Positions 61,047 through 64,000 of a stretch of 64,000 bases of DNA are shown one piece after another (the first letter of the stretch is position 1; each line of letters starts with the position of its first letter). The notes below the pieces were generated by a model that saw nothing but the letters and a program-made list of their open reading frames with translations, ran no database searches and was not told where the DNA came from. Made by a program: the position numbers and the translations under genes. This DNA comes from Shouchella xiaoxiensis. Its GTDB lineage: Bacteria; Bacillota; Bacilli; Bacillales; Bacillaceae_D. The stretch covers positions 1 through 64,000 of the forward strand of contig NZ_JAFBCV010000005.1 in the NCBI RefSeq assembly GCF_016907895.1. Direction: 5' to 3'.

Positions 61047-61934
61047 TTATATGGGTTTAATTCCTTGTTTTTCGTTTTTTAATTTCTTTAAGATCAAATA
61101 ATTAATAATCTCGGGCTCTTCATGATGAACCCAATGAGTTGCATCTGCGACAAAGACTACATCAACCTCTTTGCATCGCTTTGCGCTTTCTCTAGCCAAA
61201 CGTTTTGAAAGGAAAGGGTCCTGCATCCCCCACAAAATCGTCGTTGGAACATTCACGTGCAAATCAATTTCATCAAATCCGCGCCTCATTTGAATGCGTA
61301 ATGCACGATACCAGTTTAGCATACCCGTAATCGCACCTGGCTTTAACCAAGCAGATTGATACCTTTTTAAATCATCATTTGCAAAAGCGCCTTCCTTACT
61401 TGTTAAAGACAGTCCCTTCGCCATGTATTTAAAGTGGTTCGTTGCAAGAAGCTTTTCTGGAACTTTTGGCAACTGAAAAAACATCATGTAAGCACTTCTA
61501 ATGATTTGAGTTGGTTTCTTCATAAATATCTTCGGCATATCTGCTGGGTGGGGAATATTAATCGCAAACAATCTCTTCACTCGCTCTGGTCTTGTTGCTG
61601 CTAAATGCCAAGCAACTGCTCCTCCCCAGTCATGCCCAATAACAGCGGCCTGTTCTCGATCAAACACATCAATAAACGCCTCACAATCATCTCTAAGCTG
61701 ATCTAATGTGTAGGACTCGATCTTTTGCGGCTTATCCGATTTATTATAGCCTCGTTGATCAGGTACAACAACGTAATAGCCCGCTTCTGCAAGTTGATTG
61801 ATTTGATGTCTAAAACCGTACCAAAACTCGGGAAATCCATGTAGCATTAACACAAGATCTCCATTCCTTGGCCCTGCACAGACCATATGAAATGTATGTC
61901 CATTCGCTTCCACCATACGATGCTCATACCTCAT
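61047..61934 (-). CDS. alpha/beta hydrolase, epoxide hydrolase-like
   Basis: A 295-residue alpha/beta-fold hydrolase. The oxyanion motif is LHGFPEFWYGFR (HGFPE, about 31-36), the nucleophile Asp in IGHDWGGAVAWHL (about 101), a cap domain (about 130-215), the acid in LWGMQDPFL (about 240) and the catalytic His in THWVHHEEP (about 270). Asp as nucleophile and the HGFPE motif fit soluble epoxide hydrolases or haloalkane dehalogenase relatives. Substrate unknown; solo gene. Confidence 0.86.
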   Translation of the reverse strand: MRYEHRMVEANGHTFHMVCAGPRNGDLVLMLHGFPEFWYGFRHQINQLAEAGYYVVVPDQRGYNKSDKPQKIESYTLDQLRDDCEAFIDVFDREQAAVIGHDWGGAVAWHLAATRPERVKRLFAINIPHPADMPKIFMKKPTQIIRSAYMMFFQLPKVPEKLLATNHFKYMAKGLSLTSKEGAFANDDLKRYQSAWLKPGAITGMLNWYRALRIQMRRGFDEIDLHVNVPTTILWGMQDPFLSKRLARESAKRCKEVDVVFVADATHWVHHEEPEIINYLILKKLKNEKQGIKPI

Positions 61935-62073
61935 TTATCCTCACGTCCTTTTCCTTAATATAAGTATGTACCCCAGCTGCAAAAAGATCATGCCATGCTT
62001 TTACTATTTTCTAAAAACACTTGACGCATCTTTTTACTCGTCATATACTATTGATAAATTCATAGCATTCCTT

Positions 62074-62216
62074 CAAAGGGGAGTAGCTGCAAGTTTAAAC
62101 ACTTGAACCAAAGTCGTCATTACGTGGATACTATCCACCGGCTTTGTTTGGCATGATACATACTATGTCTAGCAAGACCTTTGCCTCGTTTTCAAAACCA
62201 AGGCAGAGGTCTTTTT
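62074..62216 (+). promoter_or_regulatory. yybP-ykoY (Mn2+) riboswitch with terminator
   Basis: The leader begins CAAAGGGGAGTAGC (62074) and closes with GCAAGACCTTTG (62172-62183), the two conserved ends of the yybP-ykoY aptamer. The 3' closing strand CCTTTG is also part of the terminator stem GACCTTTGCCT/AGGCAGAGGTC (62176-62186 with 62201-62211), which is followed by TTTTTT. Ligand binding would keep CCTTTG in the aptamer and prevent termination, that is, switch terC on. Known ligand of the class: Mn2+. Confidence 0.93.
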
Positions 62217-62282
62217 TATGTTCTCTCTTCCTCGCTTGGTGAAAACAGTGTGGGGTGTATATTAAGAGAGGCGGGTTGCAGA

Positions 62283-63095
62283 ATGGATGCATCCTTATTA
62301 ATTGAGTACAGTTGGGTTTTACTTGTTTTAATCGCTTTGGAAGGAATATTGGCAGCCGACAACGCTCTTGTTTTGGCTATTATGGTTAAGCATTTGCCAG
62401 AGAAAGAACGGAAGAAGGCTCTATTCTATGGTCTTGCTGGTGCGTTCGTCTTCCGCTTCGCTTCATTATTTGTTATTTCTTTACTCGTTGACTTTTGGCA
62501 GGTTCAGGCAATTGGTGCCCTATACTTACTATTCATCGCGTTGAACCACTTGTTTCGAAAACATGTTGTTCGAAAACAAGAACAGGCTGCTGGCTTCACA
62601 AAAGTAAAAAAAGGCAGTGGCTTTTGGATGACTGTATTTAAAGTTGAGATTGCCGACATTGCATTTGCGGTTGACTCGATCTTAGCTGCGGTCGCTCTTG
62701 CGACAGCTCTTACACCGACAGGGTTAGGCACGGTCGGTAGCATGGACGTTGGACAATTTGCTGTAGTCTTTATCGGTGGATTTGTTGGATTGTTGATTAT
62801 GCGATTTGCTGCTTCTAAATTTGTACTACTCTTACAGAAGCGACCTGGATTAGAGTCCGCCGCTTTCATCATTGTTGGCTGGGTTGGGGTAAAACTAGCT
62901 GTACAGGTGCTTGCACATGATTCAATTGCGCTTATCCCGCATGATTTCCCTCACTCAACCGTTTGGAAAGTATTTTTCTATAGCGTATTAGTCTTAATCG
63001 TTCTAGGTGGTTGGTTCCTTTCCAAAAAACCAGCGCCAGGGGAAGAAGAGAAAACAGAAATTGAAAAACGTGCTGAAAATAAAGTTGAGGGATAA
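62283..63095 (+). CDS. ykoY: TerC-family membrane protein (YkoY type), putative Mn2+ exporter
   Basis: A 270-residue protein with seven to eight TM helices. It has the TerC signature EGILAADNALVLAIMVKHLP (about 19-38) and EIADIAFAVDSILAAVALA (about 121-139), with acidic residues that bind metal. Downstream of a Mn2+ riboswitch, so it is inferred to export manganese or load secreted proteins with it. The frame is open from 62181 within the riboswitch; ATG 62283 after AGAGGCGGG is the real start. The C-terminus is a charged tail. Confidence 0.92.
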   Translation: MDASLLIEYSWVLLVLIALEGILAADNALVLAIMVKHLPEKERKKALFYGLAGAFVFRFASLFVISLLVDFWQVQAIGALYLLFIALNHLFRKHVVRKQEQAAGFTKVKKGSGFWMTVFKVEIADIAFAVDSILAAVALATALTPTGLGTVGSMDVGQFAVVFIGGFVGLLIMRFAASKFVLLLQKRPGLESAAFIIVGWVGVKLAVQVLAHDSIALIPHDFPHSTVWKVFFYSVLVLIVLGGWFLSKKPAPGEEEKTEIEKRAENKVEG

Positions 63096-63150
63096 TAAAG
63101 CCCTCTCCTTTAGTTGCAAGAATGATCTGAATATGTTTCACTAAGAGTAG

Positions 63151-63250
63151 AACCACTAGGGGAGTCCTTTGACTGAGAAAAGCCTTGCTTTGACCCTTTG
63201 AACCTGATCTGGTTAATACCAGCGTAGGGAAGTGGAGTAGCTACTCTTTT
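63151..63250 (+). promoter_or_regulatory. TPP riboswitch with terminator before tenA
   Basis: It contains the thi-box parts: GGGGAGTCC...GACTGAGA (63159-63178), and ACCCTTTGAACCTGATCTGGTTAATACC-type P4/P5 with GCGTAGGGA (63193-63230), and closes CCACT/AGTGG. The 3' part continues into CTACTCTTTTTTTT (63241-63254), which can pair with AAGAGTAG (63143-63150) just upstream or with GAGTAG to form a terminator. TPP should lower tenA expression. Confidence 0.95.
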
Positions 63251-63311
63251 TTTTATGCAGCACTCCTCTATCAAACAGGTTCTCCTTGTGGAAAAAAGGA
63301 GGAAGATTTAG

Positions 63312-63989
63312 ATGAGTTTTAGTAAAGAACTACGTCAAGCAGCAAACCCCGTATTTGAAGCCATTTTAGAGCATCCCTTTGTCCAAGGTATTGGAAAAGG
63401 CTCACTTCCTGCTCCAGCACTCATTCATTACGTGAAACAGGATTTTGAATACTTGAATACGTTTATGCAGATTTATGGCGTTGCCATTAGCCGTAGCACA
63501 TCTCGCAAGGACATTGCGATGTTCACAGAGCAAATTTCATTTGTGCTACATAGCGAGGTTCATCCACATAATAATTTCTGTGAAGTAGCTGGTGTCGCCT
63601 ATTCTGATTTACAATACGAGCCACTAGCACCTACCGCTCATCACTACACGCGTCATATGCTCGACGTCGCAAACAAAGGCACGCTAGCAGAAATTATTTC
63701 TGTATTATTGCCATGTCCGTGGACATATCAAGTCATTGGCGACCATCTTTATGAAACGGTACAGCCAACTGAAGACCACCCGTTTTACGACTGGATATCG
63801 TTTTATCGTTCCGGTGGCGAAATGAGCGTTACCAAACAGTTCTGTGACCGGTTGGACCAACTGGCTTTACACGCATCAAGGGATGAAAAGAAGCGGATGA
63901 TTGACCATTTCATTAAAAGCTGTCAATTAGAGTATGCTTTTTGGGAAATGGCCTTTACCGAAGAAAAATGGCCGGTTTCTCTTGCCTAA
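63312..63989 (+). CDS. tenA: aminopyrimidine aminohydrolase / thiaminase II TenA
   Basis: A 225-residue all-helical TenA protein, which salvages the pyrimidine part of degraded thiamine (aminopyrimidine to HMP). Catalytic residues: Asp in YVKQDFEYL (about 45), Cys in LLPCPWTYQ (about 137) and Glu in LEYAFWEMAF (about 208). It follows a TPP riboswitch and is probably the first gene of a thiamine operon that continues past the window end. AAAGGAGGAAGATTTAG precedes the ATG. Confidence 0.96.
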   Translation: MSFSKELRQAANPVFEAILEHPFVQGIGKGSLPAPALIHYVKQDFEYLNTFMQIYGVAISRSTSRKDIAMFTEQISFVLHSEVHPHNNFCEVAGVAYSDLQYEPLAPTAHHYTRHMLDVANKGTLAEIISVLLPCPWTYQVIGDHLYETVQPTEDHPFYDWISFYRSGGEMSVTKQFCDRLDQLALHASRDEKKRMIDHFIKSCQLEYAFWEMAFTEEKWPVSLA

Positions 63990-64000
63990 TAAGATGGACT

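Overview
The window is a stretch of low-GC Gram-positive chromosome from a member of the alkaliphilic Bacillaceae, most likely the Shouchella (formerly Bacillus/Alkalihalobacillus) clausii-lehensis group. The evidence is a 380-residue prepro high-alkaline subtilisin of the M-protease/Savinase type with a 269-residue mature part, a seven-gene Mrp Na+/H+ antiporter operon, a complete RsbRST-type sigma-B operon, and gene order shared with B. subtilis (rhomboid-acpS-ydcC-mazEF-rsbRSTUVW-sigB-rsbX-tex-cmpA-sprT-tRNAs). I see no insertion sequence, prophage, integrase or CRISPR array; this is mostly core chromosome with a few decayed loci.

Layout. 1-1316: 5' part of a 16S rRNA gene on the minus strand with its promoter and leader, then tRNA-Gly, a tRNA-Gly fragment, tRNA-Pro and tRNA-Arg. 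1443-2708: a secreted polysaccharide deacetylase and a hypothetical gene. 2849-3719: a seven-tRNA operon (Asn, Ser, Glu, Val, Asp, Leu, Leu) whose first transcribed bases match those of the rRNA operon. 3711-14023: sprT-like, cmpA, tex, the sigma-B regulon core, mazF with an eroded mazE, ydcC and acpS. The alr gene that sits between ydcC and mazE in B. subtilis is absent. 14139-20883: envelope genes (rhomboid protease, YitT protein, lipoteichoic acid synthase, VanY-type peptidase, YesL protein) and a metallo-hydrolase. 20937-22107: a YcaQ-family pseudogene with a frameshift and a nonsense codon. 22170-24946: a three-gene sugar operon under a perfect cre box. 25086-36422: SDR, PRC-barrel protein, mrpABCDEFG, a KdpD-type universal stress protein, nitroreductase, catE with an HxlR regulator, and DoxX. 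36431-45874: capA and the dppABCDE-ykfACD muropeptide operon. 46180-56414: transporters, ald-adeR, photolyase, sulfurtransferase, a Fur-boxed iron-binding lipoprotein and a CwlK-like peptidase. 56555-60781: an RRNPP-type regulator convergent with the alkaline protease, a 49-residue protein, and hflX behind a leader peptide. 61047-63989: epoxide hydrolase-like protein, Mn2+ riboswitch plus terC/ykoY, TPP riboswitch plus tenA.

How the genes fit together. The sigma-B operon is a full partner-switching cascade: RsbR/RsbS hold RsbT, RsbT activates RsbU, RsbU dephosphorylates RsbV, RsbV frees SigB from RsbW, and RsbX resets the system. An internal sigma-B promoter at the end of rsbU amplifies it, and the PRC-barrel gene at 26 kb has a candidate sigma-B promoter. 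Mrp, the protease and the wall enzymes fit life at high pH. Dpp/Ykf imports and degrades wall peptides, releasing D-Ala and L-Ala, and the ald-adeR pair can oxidise L-Ala.

The most unusual observations are: an antitoxin gene that keeps the MazF-binding tail but has lost its DNA-binding fold through visible small indels; a strong promoter, Shine-Dalgarno sequence and 13-codon ORF ahead of hflX that look like a translation-sensing attenuator; paired 11-bp direct repeats two helical turns apart upstream of the protease, beside an orphan RRNPP regulator; the tRNA-Gly 5' fragment; and several small genes with strong ribosome binding sites.
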